From Hyphomicrobiaceae bacterium (GTDB lineage Bacteria; Pseudomonadota; Alphaproteobacteria; Rhizobiales; Hyphomicrobiaceae), in assembly GCA_016793635.1 (NCBI GenBank), contig JAEUMD010000003.1:124001-188000 (forward strand): 64,000 nt of DNA, in the 5' to 3' direction. The position numbers and the translations under genes were made by a program. Position 1 is the first letter of the stretch; each line of letters opens with the position of its first letter. The notes under the pieces were generated by a model. It had not been told where the DNA came from. It saw only the letters and a program-made list of their open reading frames with translations, and made no database searches. This document shows positions 24,509 to 32,651 of the stretch, piece after piece.

Positions 24509-24846
24509 ACGGCGATGGCAGCACCAGACTGACCGAGCACTCCGCGTCGGGGCTGCTACCGTCGACGCGCCTTGGTGCTGTCCATGCCGAGCTCACTGAG
24601 CGCACGAACGACGGGGTAATGTTGCCATCGAGCAGGGCTTGCAGTTCGTGGGATGGGCTCAACGAGCGCGGCGCAATGACCGATCGCCGCACCATGCTCC
24701 CGTCAAAGTATCGCCTGACGCGGCCTGCTAAAGACCCACGAACCAGCAAACCACTGAGACAAGCAGAGCGTGCACGGCCGGCTCCGGTCGCCGCCTGCCG
24801 GCGTCCCGCAACGTTACCGTCTCCACATTGAACCGAGAGAAATCGC
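24509..24846. other. Intergenic, no gene seen
   Basis: Open frames on both strands cross this 338-bp stretch but they lack family features and normal start signals. Composition is less GC-biased than in flanking genes. Possibly a decayed remnant. Confidence 0.45.
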
Positions 24847-25257
24847 ATGGCACCGTACACCTTGACCGCTCTCGTGATCGCGGCAGCCGCGGTCACCGGC
24901 CCAGCGCTTGCCGCCGAGCCGGCCTACGTCGGCGTGTGGTCGAAGCGCATGGAACACTGCTCGACGAAGCAGGACAAACCCGGTGCTCCAATGGTCGTCA
25001 CCGAGAAGGGATTCGATCAGCACGACCTGCACTGCTCGTTCGAAAAGATCGCGCCGGTCGCGGCCCCCGCAAGCGGCTCACCCGCTGTGCCCGAGTTGAG
25101 CGTACTCGCGAACTGCGAGTGGAAGGGCAACGCAACCAAGATGGAGATGACGTGGTCGGTTTCGGGCGAGACGCTCTCCATCACCGACAAGGGCGGCATC
25201 ACCCAACTGAAGAAGTGCGTGAAGCCGTCGCCTGCGACGGGCACCGGGAAGAATTGA
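24847..25257 (+). CDS. Secreted hypothetical protein
   Basis: A 136-residue exported protein. ATG 24847 with a GAGAGAAA site begins a signal peptide (MAPYTLTALVIAAAAVTGPALAA). The mature chain has VGVWSKRMEHC, CSFEK, NCEWKG and LKKCVK, four cysteines that could form two disulfides, and a lipocalin-like alternation of strands (MEMTWSVSGETLSITD). This pattern occurs in many small rhizobial periplasmic proteins. Function unknown. Confidence 0.75.
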   Translation: MAPYTLTALVIAAAAVTGPALAAEPAYVGVWSKRMEHCSTKQDKPGAPMVVTEKGFDQHDLHCSFEKIAPVAAPASGSPAVPELSVLANCEWKGNATKMEMTWSVSGETLSITDKGGITQLKKCVKPSPATGTGKN

Positions 25258-25330
25258 GAGATCGCGCGGCGGGTCATGGTGCGCGGAGCCTGGCGGCCGC
25301 GACGGCGACCGCAACGATACGTCCGGCGCG

Positions 25331-25876
25331 TCAGTTCTTCGGCATCGCCTCGACCAGGGCCTTGAGGCTTGCGAGACCCTTTTCGTAATCGGTGCCGACC
25401 ATCTCCTCCATCTTGATGCCGAGCATCATCATGGCGGCGCGCTCGAAGAAGCCGTTCTCGCCCGAGAGCGTCCAGGTGACGCTCGTCCCCTCACCTGCCG
25501 GTTGCAGCGCCAGAACCGCACCGCTGGTGCCTGTGAAGGGTTTGATGAAATCAAGCCGGATTGCGACCCGCTCGTTCGGCTTGCTCTCGACGATCGTCAT
25601 CTTGCCCTCGCCGACGTCTTTGTTGCCGGACCAGGCGAACGAGGCCCCCTCCCCGGACGTCACCGACGAATAAGCGACCTGCGCGGACGGGTCCTTGCGC
25701 GCCCAGGGCGACCAAGCCTGGAACTTCTTCACATCGTTGACGTGAGGGAATACGGCGGCGGGCGGCGCAGCAATGGTCGTCGATCGGGCGACATTGAACG
25801 CCGCAGGTTGCATCCACACGTAGGTCAGAAAAGCCGACATTGCCGACACGAAGCCGATCAGCAGGTTCTTGAGCAT
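25331..25876 (-). CDS. SRPBCC family (START-like) membrane-anchored protein
   Basis: A 181-residue protein with an N-terminal hydrophobic anchor (MLKNLLIGFVSAMSAFLTYVW) and an SRPBCC/polyketide-cyclase-like domain. The domain begins ARSTTIAAPPAAVFPHVNDVKKFQAWSPWARKDP, the classic start of this fold with its W-x-P-W segment, and ends in the long C-terminal helix KGLASLKALVEAM. ATG 25876 follows an AAGGAG site; a longer upstream frame is spurious. The fold binds hydrophobic ligands; no ligand can be named. Confidence 0.85.
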   Translation of the reverse strand: MLKNLLIGFVSAMSAFLTYVWMQPAAFNVARSTTIAAPPAAVFPHVNDVKKFQAWSPWARKDPSAQVAYSSVTSGEGASFAWSGNKDVGEGKMTIVESKPNERVAIRLDFIKPFTGTSGAVLALQPAGEGTSVTWTLSGENGFFERAAMMMLGIKMEEMVGTDYEKGLASLKALVEAMPKN

Positions 25877-26124
25877 GTTCGCTCCTTGGCTGTAGCCGCG
25901 GGCGGCGCCGAGCGGCGGGTTCGGCGTTCCTTTTGATCGGACGCGGCGCTTCTGTCGAGCGCGATCCGAACAATGCACCCGATCTCCTTATCTTCGGGGC
26001 AGGGCGAGCGCGCTGACCAAAAGTCTACGTTGGCCGACGCTCGGCATCCCATCAAGGTTTCGCACTGTGCGGAATTCATGCCGGGGGCCGGGGGACGGGG
26101 GGCGGTGCCCGTTGCGTGCCAGTC

Positions 26125-26505
26125 TCACGGGCTCGGACGTGGCCCTGTGTGCGCCGCGTCGCGGTGAGCGTGCACCCACTCCCTCACCTGCTCGTAAGCC
26201 TTCCAGGCGTTGCGCAGCGCGACGAGGAACGCCGGCACGACGGCAAGCGCCATGATCTTTTTCCACTCGAGACCGCCGGCCGAGGCGAAGTACCCCATTC
26301 CGTCGCGGACCAGCTCCGCAACGACGCGGGTCTCGAAGATCTCGTTGGCGTGCAGACCAGCCTGCGCAACCGTCGCCGCCATGTGCACGAGCATCCACGC
26401 CCAGGCGAAGAACGCGGCGAGCTGGTGCATAAGATGCACCGCGAACGCCAGCACCCGGATCGGCCATTTGAAGTGATGAATGAAGGGCCGGATGACGTGT
26501 CGCAT
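26125..26505 (-). CDS. Membrane protein of unknown function
   Basis: A 126-residue protein starting at ATG 26505 with a CGGAG site. Hydrophobic helices cover about residues 12-50 (FKWPIRVLAFAVHLMHQLAAFFAWAWMLVHM, rich in His) and 83-103. The amphipathic middle (NEIFETRVVAELVRDGMGYF) is probably cytoplasmic. No family recognised. It diverges from the L,D-transpeptidase gene with a 270-bp gap. Confidence 0.65.
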   Translation of the reverse strand: MRHVIRPFIHHFKWPIRVLAFAVHLMHQLAAFFAWAWMLVHMAATVAQAGLHANEIFETRVVAELVRDGMGYFASAGGLEWKKIMALAVVPAFLVALRNAWKAYEQVREWVHAHRDAAHTGPRPSP

Positions 26506-26774
26506 CGCTCTGCTCCGAGGTCTGATCCCGACTTCGAGATTAGATCGGAATCGGCCGGTGGCGAATCGCCTGACGCGGTTCGGCGGCGCGCCGACCGGAA
26601 TCCTGCCGCAACCATGACGGCATGATCGCCGCCGGCCAGGGCAATTAGGCTCGCAAGCATGCAAACGGGCAACACCGCACAACCACCCGCGAGAACGGGC
26701 CCCGATCGCGGCCGGTGCGGCTGGAAATCCTGACGTGCGTCGATTAGCTTTCTGGCGAACCTGAGGAGTGAGAG

Positions 26775-28553
26775 ATGCTTCGCCGATTTGCCGCCCCCGT
26801 TACGCTCGCCGCGACGCTGACGCTTGGCGGGATGGCCGCCATTCCGGCGCGTGCGGTCGAGCCCGAGCCGCCAGCGCAATTGATCTCGGCTGAAGAGGCG
26901 CTCGGTATCGCCGTACGCCAGAAGCTCGACGTCACAGACCGCGATGCGCGAGCCGGCGACAAGGAGGATCGCGAGGCACTCTCCCAGTTCTATGTCTCGC
27001 GCAACAACGCGCCGATGTGGGTAGGCGCTACCGGCATCACGCCGCGTGGCAGGGCGTTGGCCGAGGAGATCGCGCGTGCCGCCGATTGGGGTCTCGACCC
27101 GAAGGAGTTCGCATTGCCGCCTCTCGACCTCGGCGCCGCGCCGGCGCGCGAATCGCTGGTCGACGCCGAGGCCAAGTTGTCGCTCGCGGCGCTGCGCTAC
27201 GCTCGGCATGCGCGCGGCGGGCGGATACCGAACCCGCGCGACATGAGTTCCTATCTCGACCGCGATCCCCAGATCGTCTCGCCGGTGAAGGTGCTCGAAA
27301 AGCTATCCGCCACTGACGATCCCGGCGGCTACCTGGCTGGCCTCAACCCGCAGCACGAGGCGTTCAAGCGACTGCGAGCGAAGCTGCTCGAGATCCGCGG
27401 AGCCGAAAAGCAGAAGGCGGCAGCGGCGGACGAGCCGGTGCGGATGCCGGAGGACGGGCCGACACTTTCGCCGGGCCAACGCCACCCGCACGTCGCGATT
27501 CTGCGCCAGCGCCTCAAGGTGCTCCCCAGCGAGGCAGATGCCGAACTCTATGACGATGCCCTGCTCACCGCGGTCAAGACGTTCCAGCGCGAAAACGGCA
27601 TGACCGCCGACGGCCTCGTCGGACGTCGCACGCGCGCCAGCTTCAACGGCGACGCCCCAGAGAAGCGCAAGGTCGATGACGGGCTGCTGATCGCCAACAT
27701 GGAAGCCTGGCGCTGGATGCCCGAGGACATGGGCGAAACCCACGTCTGGGTGAACCTGCCGGAATTCATGGTGCGCGTGGTGAAAAACGGCGCCGTGATC
27801 CACGAGGAGCGGATCATTTCGGGCAAGGTGGACAATCAAACCCCGGTCTTCTCTCACGAGATGGAGACGGTGGTGCTGCACCCCTTCTGGGGCGTGCCGG
27901 AGTCCATCAAGGTCAAGGAGCTGCTGCCGAGTCTCGCGCGCGGTTCGTCACTGTCCCGCCAGGGCCTGCGCCTGCAATACAACGGGCGTGACGTCGACCC
28001 GACCCAGATCGACTGGTCGCGCGCCGACATCCGCAACTATCACGTCTATCAGCCGCCGGGCGGCAGCAACGTGCTCGGCGTCGTCAAGTTCCTGTTCCCG
28101 AACAAGCACCAAGTCTACATGCACGACACGCCGACCAAGGACCTGTTCAATACCTCGACGCGCACTTACAGCCACGGCTGCATGCGGGTTCGCAACCCGG
28201 TGAAACTCGCCGAGGTGGTGCTGCAAGAGGACAAGGGCTGGGATGCGGCCAAGGTGGCGGACCTGCTGCGCAGCGGACCTGAGAACAACAACATCGCGCT
28301 CGAGAAAAAGATTCCTGTCCACGTGACCTACTTCACGGCCTGGGTCGACGACGCCGGTCAGCTCCAGAGCCGCCCGGACATGTACAGCCACGAAAAGCGC
28401 ATCCGCCTCGCGCTCGCCGGCAAGTGGAACCAGATCCCGCGCCACCGCGACCATCTGGCCCCTGTGCCCTACGTGCGGCCGCAGATCGTCCAGAACGAGT
28501 ACGGCTCTAATTCCATGCAGAACTTCTTCCAGAATCTGTTCGGCGGATTTTGA
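26775..28553 (+). CDS. L,D-transpeptidase, YcbB-type, 3' end replaced by island
   Basis: A 592-residue periplasmic murein L,D-transpeptidase that makes 3-3 peptidoglycan cross-links. A GAGGAG site precedes ATG 26775 and a signal peptide ends near ARAVEP. A scaffold domain is followed by a peptidoglycan-binding segment (ILRQRLKVLP to DGLVGRRTRASFN) and the YkuD catalytic domain with YSHGCMRVRNP; the catalytic cysteine is about residue 469. The C-terminus is MQNFFQNLFGGF. The last 39 bp are the left attachment site of the downstream island; the displaced original end at 43261-43299 would encode MQCLFQNLFGGF. Integration therefore swapped the last codons almost silently and kept the enzyme intact. 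Its usual DUF882 neighbour now lies 15 kb away. Confidence 0.93.
   Translation: MLRRFAAPVTLAATLTLGGMAAIPARAVEPEPPAQLISAEEALGIAVRQKLDVTDRDARAGDKEDREALSQFYVSRNNAPMWVGATGITPRGRALAEEIARAADWGLDPKEFALPPLDLGAAPARESLVDAEAKLSLAALRYARHARGGRIPNPRDMSSYLDRDPQIVSPVKVLEKLSATDDPGGYLAGLNPQHEAFKRLRAKLLEIRGAEKQKAAAADEPVRMPEDGPTLSPGQRHPHVAILRQRLKVLPSEADAELYDDALLTAVKTFQRENGMTADGLVGRRTRASFNGDAPEKRKVDDGLLIANMEAWRWMPEDMGETHVWVNLPEFMVRVVKNGAVIHEERIISGKVDNQTPVFSHEMETVVLHPFWGVPESIKVKELLPSLARGSSLSRQGLRLQYNGRDVDPTQIDWSRADIRNYHVYQPPGGSNVLGVVKFLFPNKHQVYMHDTPTKDLFNTSTRTYSHGCMRVRNPVKLAEVVLQEDKGWDAAKVADLLRSGPENNNIALEKKIPVHVTYFTAWVDDAGQLQSRPDMYSHEKRIRLALAGKWNQIPRHRDHLAPVPYVRPQIVQNEYGSNSMQNFFQNLFGGF
28515..28553 (+). repeat. 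attL (direct repeat with attR)
   Basis: These 39 bp, the last 12 codons plus stop of the L,D-transpeptidase gene, match 43261-43299 at 31 positions. The longest identical blocks are TCTTCCAGAA and CTGTTCGGCGG, one base apart, and later differences fall mainly on third codon positions. The crossover lies somewhere in this core. Confidence 0.8.
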
Positions 28554-28635
28554 TGTCCCTTTGGACTGACTAACAGACTATTACGTCTTGATTTTTTGAA
28601 TTTTGGAACGCCGGATCGCCTGCTGATTAACTCGC

Positions 28636-28661
28636 GTTGTGGACCACGTTTGTGGAACACA
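28636..28661. promoter_or_regulatory. Putative integrase arm-type sites, left end
   Basis: Two tandem motifs, GTTGTGGACCAC (28636-28647) and TTTGTGGAACACA (28649-28661), lie about 85 bp inside attL. The second is repeated exactly at 43174-43186 near attR, where it is again preceded by a degenerate partner. Paired arm sites of this form are typical of lambda-type integrases. Confidence 0.55.
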
Positions 28662-28709
28662 CAAGACGTAGACGCTGGATCGCGCGCAGTGGATGGTAGA
28701 AGCTCTGCC

Positions 28710-29027
28710 ATGGACACGGAAAAGCGTCTCGCCGACCTGCTCGCCTTCGTGGCGTCAGACGGTCGCGTCTGCCCCCGGCCGATGGAGTGGCAGGACTTCT
28801 GGAAAATGCTTCCCCAGGCGAGGCGAACCGCGTCGGGGTTCACGCCTGCTCCACCGCTCGTTCTCTCGGCTTGGCACGGCTCGTCCGACGAAGCGAAGGC
28901 TGCTCGCTTGCGCGAGCACATCTTATGGGCTGCCGAGCGCGGTCGGCTCGATGCCGCCGACCGCTTCCTTCGCTCGTTACCGGTGGAGGCTTGGCATCAC
29001 TCTGAGCCGAGTAAGCCAAACTATTGA
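28710..29027 (+). CDS. Hypothetical island protein
   Basis: A 105-residue protein from ATG 28710 (MDTEKRLADLLAFVASDGRV), preceded by GGTAGAAG. It has a Trp/Pro-rich middle (PMEWQDFWKMLPQARR) and a helical C-terminal half (EAKAARLREHILWAAERGRLDAADRFLRSL). The pattern resembles short immunity or adaptor proteins found beside integrated elements, but no family is recognised. Confidence 0.6.
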   Translation: MDTEKRLADLLAFVASDGRVCPRPMEWQDFWKMLPQARRTASGFTPAPPLVLSAWHGSSDEAKAARLREHILWAAERGRLDAADRFLRSLPVEAWHHSEPSKPNY

Positions 29028-29052
29028 CCGCGCCCCGCAGCCTGCCTGACCT

Positions 29053-29814
29053 TCAAGACTTTAGAAAGGGCTTGCCCCCGGATTGTAGCTTTGCGTTGGC
29101 GGCAGCGCGCTTTGCCTGCAACTTCGCAGGGCGCTCGTAGTAGTGATCCATCAATTCTTCCACCACATCGATACACCAGTCGGCCTCGCCAGCCTCGACT
29201 TCGATCAGTTGAAGCGTCGTAACATCGGTGATCGGGTGCGCTCCGAAGTTACCGAAGTGCCTGATCGCATCAACGGCATCATGGACGCTTGCGGGCAGGG
29301 ACTTCCTGTTGTCAGGCTCCCTCAGAACGGCATCGATTTGCTGGACCAAGTTCTTCTGTCTGTAGCCCTGTTCAGCCAGGATACCCTGCAGGCAGCGCCG
29401 CGACATGCAGGCCGAGGCTGCGGGGCTCAATTCGAGTACGGCGCAAGCCTCGTGGTAGGCCTTAACATGTCCTTCGGTGGTGTTTGGGAAAGACCTGGTG
29501 GCTCTCCCAACGGGATATAATCGACGATGCCAATCCGTTAGCGTGAAAGCACCTTGCTCGACGCCTCCCCTACGAACAAAAAGCGACTCGCTTCCACAGC
29601 CTGCGCAAACAACAACAGAAAGCTGGTAACGTGGATGCCGCTCTGGCGCTCTGCCCGTCAGCGCTGCTCCGGGGTCGCCGCTCATAGCCACAGCCGAATA
29701 CATCATATGTGGCTTGGCTCTTTGACCGCAGTGGGCGCAGATCAGGTACCCGTCATCCAGGAACTCGGCAAGCTGGTCTACGAGGACGTCGCCGGGGTAA
29801 GTAATTCGCGCCAT
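29053..29814 (-). CDS. DUF4145-domain protein with zinc ribbon
   Basis: A 253-residue protein starting at ATG 29814 (MARITYPGDVLVDQL). An N-terminal zinc ribbon is visible as ICAHCG and, after a spacer, VCAGCG. The C-terminal DUF4145 domain has the helical signature AYHEACAVLELSPAASACMSRRCLQGILAEQGY, LVQQIDAVL and DAIRHFGNFGAHP, close to the R..GN.aaH core. DUF4145 domains recur in restriction systems and other phage-defence operons. Here it is island cargo between the left attachment site and the resolvase. Any defence role is inference. Confidence 0.8.
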   Translation of the reverse strand: MARITYPGDVLVDQLAEFLDDGYLICAHCGQRAKPHMMYSAVAMSGDPGAALTGRAPERHPRYQLSVVVCAGCGSESLFVRRGGVEQGAFTLTDWHRRLYPVGRATRSFPNTTEGHVKAYHEACAVLELSPAASACMSRRCLQGILAEQGYRQKNLVQQIDAVLREPDNRKSLPASVHDAVDAIRHFGNFGAHPITDVTTLQLIEVEAGEADWCIDVVEELMDHYYERPAKLQAKRAAANAKLQSGGKPFLKS

Positions 29815-30933
29815 CGAGGGCCACTCCAATTGTGATTGGTGCCAGGTTAGCCGGCGCCGCAACCAGTTGATGCCTGACGCTAACTGAAGCAGCGTCGCTG
29901 CTTGATCCACAACCGAGCCGCCGCCGTGACGAACTCTCGCGCAATAACGTGATCGCCGTTCCAGCACCAGATTAGACGGCCATCCTTCCACACTTTTGGA
30001 AGCGGCTTACCTTTGTCATAATACCGGATGCGAGAGTGTACTCTCAGCAATTCCCACGGCTTCCGCCATCAGACCGGGCGGCGCAATTTTATGTGCGCGA
30101 AAGTGTTCTTTTGCTTCCGATATGGCCCCGTATGCTTTGAGTTGGGTCCCTGCCTTTAAATTCTGGCGGAACATCGCACAAGCGCGGCCCCCCTCTCGCG
30201 GCGGACTTTCTGGCGCTTCTAGACGGGCAATCCGATATTTCCAGCCGAATGTGCGATGTGCTCCGCGTTGCATTGGCAAGTCGCCCGAAAATATAGGTTA
30301 GCCTCGCATGTGATGTCGCCCGGCGAAGGCCGTACCGGGGGACGCCCTCCGGGTCCCCTCCGTAAATCGGTAACCATCTGGAGCGATTGCCCAACGCTCG
30401 CCAGGTCGTCAAACATCGCACCCAAGTTTCCATTCGCCCCCTCGAAACCCGTCAAAAATCCCATCGAAAACATCGCACCCAAAGCACGATACGCGAGAAA
30501 CGCGACTTCAAAAGCAAATCATTCGGAACTCACAGCGAAGCCGACGAGACGAGGCAACGCGAGCCGATCCACGACACGACGACGAGCACGACGACGTGCA
30601 TGCATTGCCATCGCCTGCCGTGCCCCATGCCCCACCCATAGGGGAGCACGGCCTTGCGTGTGGCGTCTAGCACCTGCGGCCGGGGAGGCCGCTGGTGCGA
30701 GGGTGCGCTGTAGCCTCACGCCTTAGCCTCGCGCGTCGTGTCTGGATCGACGATGTAGCAGACCAGTGCAGGACGGCAGCGCTGCCACGTGGCGAGGGGT
30801 AGGGCGGCCGTCCTGCCGGTGGGTGGGATATGCCCCGGCTATGATCGGAGGCTTTGGCCGCCGCGCTGAGAGGCCGGAACGACAAGGCCAGCCGGTTAGG
30901 GCTGGCCTCGTTTCCAGGGACAAGGTGGGGGGC
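29815..30933. other. Largely non-coding island DNA with ACATCGCAC motifs
   Basis: Four copies of the island motif ACATCGCAC lie here: 30171-30179, 30251-30259 (inverted), 30413-30421 and 30470-30478. One weak minus-strand candidate gene, 30016-30273 (85 codons, ATG start, EAKEHFRAHKIAPPGLMAEA near its end), has fairly protein-like composition but no recognised family or ribosome-binding site. The rest of the open frames are Arg/Ser/Pro-rich. Confidence 0.5.
30885..30908. terminator. Hairpin downstream of resolvase gene
   Basis: A 9-bp perfect stem, AGGCCAGCC (30885-30893) and GGCTGGCCT (30900-30908), lies 25 bp past the resolvase stop codon. There is no long T run, so it is a probable rather than certain terminator. 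Confidence 0.5.
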
Positions 30934-31488
30934 TTATTCTGCGCCGAGTGCCCGGTACACACTGGCGCGGGATAAGGCCAGCCGCTCGCCGATCTGAGTC
31001 GCTGAGAGGCCTTCCTCGCGAAGCTGCTGGCACCGGGCCGCCGTCTTGGCGTCAATCTTGGCCTTCCGGCCGAATTTCACGCCGCGCGACTGGGCCGCCT
31101 TGATGCCCTCAGCCTGACGTTCGGCACGAAGCCGCGTTTCGAACTTCGCGATGCCCGCCAGAACCGTGAGCATCAACTCGCCTTGCGCAGTGTCCGTGCT
31201 CAATTCTGGCTGTTCCGTGAAGATCAGCTTCACGCCGCGCGCTTTCAGGTCCGCCACGATCTTGAGCAGATCAAGCGTGGAGCGCGCCAGACGGTCGGCG
31301 CGCGTGACGTACAGCGTATCGCCCTGGCGGACGTACCGGAGGCACTCGGCTAGAACCGGCCGCGCGCCGTCCAGGCCGGACTGCTTCTCACAGAACAGCC
31401 GATCCAGGGCGAACTTGCCGAGCGCGATCTCCTGCGAGTGCAAGTTCTGTTCGTTGGTCGAGACGCGGGCATATCCGATGGCGGCCAT
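30934..31488 (-). CDS. Serine recombinase (resolvase/invertase family)
   Basis: A 184-residue small serine recombinase. The N-terminal catalytic domain begins IGYARVSTNEQNLHSQ with the nucleophile serine in RVST, followed by YVTRADRLARS with the conserved arginines and GELMLTVLAGIAKFE. The C-terminal helix-turn-helix is LREEGLSATQIGERLALSRASVYRAL. ATG 31488 follows AGAGAGAA. Length and layout match Tn3/Hin-type proteins, which resolve multimers or invert segments. In an element that also carries replication genes, a multimer-resolution role is likely. Its own candidate site lies upstream at 31521-31592. Confidence 0.92.
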   Translation of the reverse strand: MAAIGYARVSTNEQNLHSQEIALGKFALDRLFCEKQSGLDGARPVLAECLRYVRQGDTLYVTRADRLARSTLDLLKIVADLKARGVKLIFTEQPELSTDTAQGELMLTVLAGIAKFETRLRAERQAEGIKAAQSRGVKFGRKAKIDAKTAARCQQLREEGLSATQIGERLALSRASVYRALGAE

Positions 31489-31520
31489 TCGGGTTCTCTC
31501 TCTAAAAGTCTTAGACGTTC

Positions 31521-31592
31521 TGAGAACCACTATATGAGACGGCTTCTGAGACAACAATCCAAATGTCGCGTGAAGTAGACCATTTGAGACGG
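31521..31592. promoter_or_regulatory. Candidate res site / resolvase promoter
   Basis: Three copies of TGAGAC (31535-31540, 31547-31552, 31585-31590; two extended to TGAGACGG) lie in the 100 bp upstream of the resolvase gene, with TATATGAGAC resembling Tn3-family ends. Resolvases usually bind repeated sites in this position. Confidence 0.4.
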
Positions 31593-32651
31593 AGAAAGCG
31601 AATAAGGTAAACGAAACACGAAGGCGATTTAGGCCGGTTTTTTTTCGGGTTCGGGTTCGGCCGAAATGAGATCAAGCGGCGCTTCGATGTGGCGGTGCGA
31701 CGTGCCGTGCGATGTGGCCGGGGTGGTCCCGTGTTGCATATCGAAAGCGCCCTGGAAAGGGCCGTGCCAATCCGGGCATTATCGGCGGGAAAAAATTGTA
31801 CCGCGCGACCTAGCGGCTAATGGAAAAAATCGTGCCCAACAATGCTCAGCCATCGGCTGAACGGCGCGCCAAAACACGAGATCGGGCCGAACCGGTGAAA
31901 CTCCGCCACCGGAGGAAGATGGTTAACGCCGCCTCGCCGCGATGGTTAATGCTTAACCATGCCACCTGTTAACTATGCGATTTTGGAAAATCTTCACTGT
32001 TCAGTAACCAAGAGGGGTGGCCGTGTTCACGGTAATATTTCACGTCTGTAACAATTATCACGAAACGTGGTTGGGCTCCCGGCGCTGACATCGCACCTTG
32101 CGGACATCGCACCTTGAGGACCGACATCGCACGTTGCGTCTAGGCCTTCCACCCTTGGCGCGTGGCGTTGGGTGCCTTCCAGGGCGATGTTAGCACCGCC
32201 TCCGGGGCGTTGCTGGCGTCCTGGACGGCTTGCCGCGCCTCCGGGCTGCGCCGTCGCGTTCAGTCGCCGCTGCCGGGTTTTGTTACGATGTGAGGGTTTG
32301 TTACGATGTGTTACGATGCGGAAAGCCGCCACATCGTAACAACTTTTCCCAATGATTTCAGTTACTTATGAGATTTGTAACGATGTAACGATGTAAAATA
32401 GCTATATAGGGAAAAACGGGTTCACACACTTGTTGTGAGGATGTAGGGGACCCTCTCGGGAAAAACCCGCTCCGCGTCGTTACACCGTTACAAACGCCGT
32501 AAGCCGTTGAAAACGCGAAACAATGTGCCGCTTCGCCATCGTTACACCCGTCGTTACACCCCCGGCCACCGTTACAAACGCCACGAAAAAGGGCGCAACC
32601 GTTGGCCGCGCCCCGTCGTCTTCGTCGCTGGCCTTCGTCGGTCCGGCCGGT
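31593..32651. other. Iteron-rich non-coding region, putative replication origin
   Basis: About 1.06 kb without a credible gene, between the resolvase and the primase-helicase. It holds three repeat families. A GGTTAA group at 31921-31973 includes the palindrome GGTTAATGCTTAACC (31944-31958). ACATCGCAC occurs at 31707-31715 (inverted), 32088-32096, 32104-32112 and 32124-32132. Several AT-rich stretches surround 31980-32060 and 32340-32420. Multiple CGTTACA copies lie at 32477-32577. Repeats plus AT-rich DNA beside a primase-helicase gene are what a theta-type origin would show. Confidence 0.6.
32282..32396. repeat. Iteron cluster, TTACGATGT type
   Basis: Six copies in 115 bp: GTTACGATGTG at 32282 and 32300, GTTACGATGCG at 32310, the inverted CACATCGTAAC at 32330-32340, and two overlapping copies in GTAACGATGTAACGATGTAA at 32377-32396. 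The spacing is irregular but two are directly abutting. Confidence 0.8.

Noticed and set aside
24505-24831. Possible gene after the TIR gene (108 codons, GTG start in overlap)
   Set aside because: No ribosome-binding site of its own, no recognisable domain, and an equally long frame on the other strand.
28515-28553. tRNA-based attachment site for the island
   Set aside because: No tRNA gene lies at either boundary; the only tRNA in the window is tRNA-Val at 58260.
29996-30726. Plus-strand frames of 101 and 156 codons in the left part of the island
   Set aside because: They overlap minus-strand frames, are Ser/Arg/Pro-rich, and contain the repeated ACATCGCAC motif, which suggests non-coding DNA.
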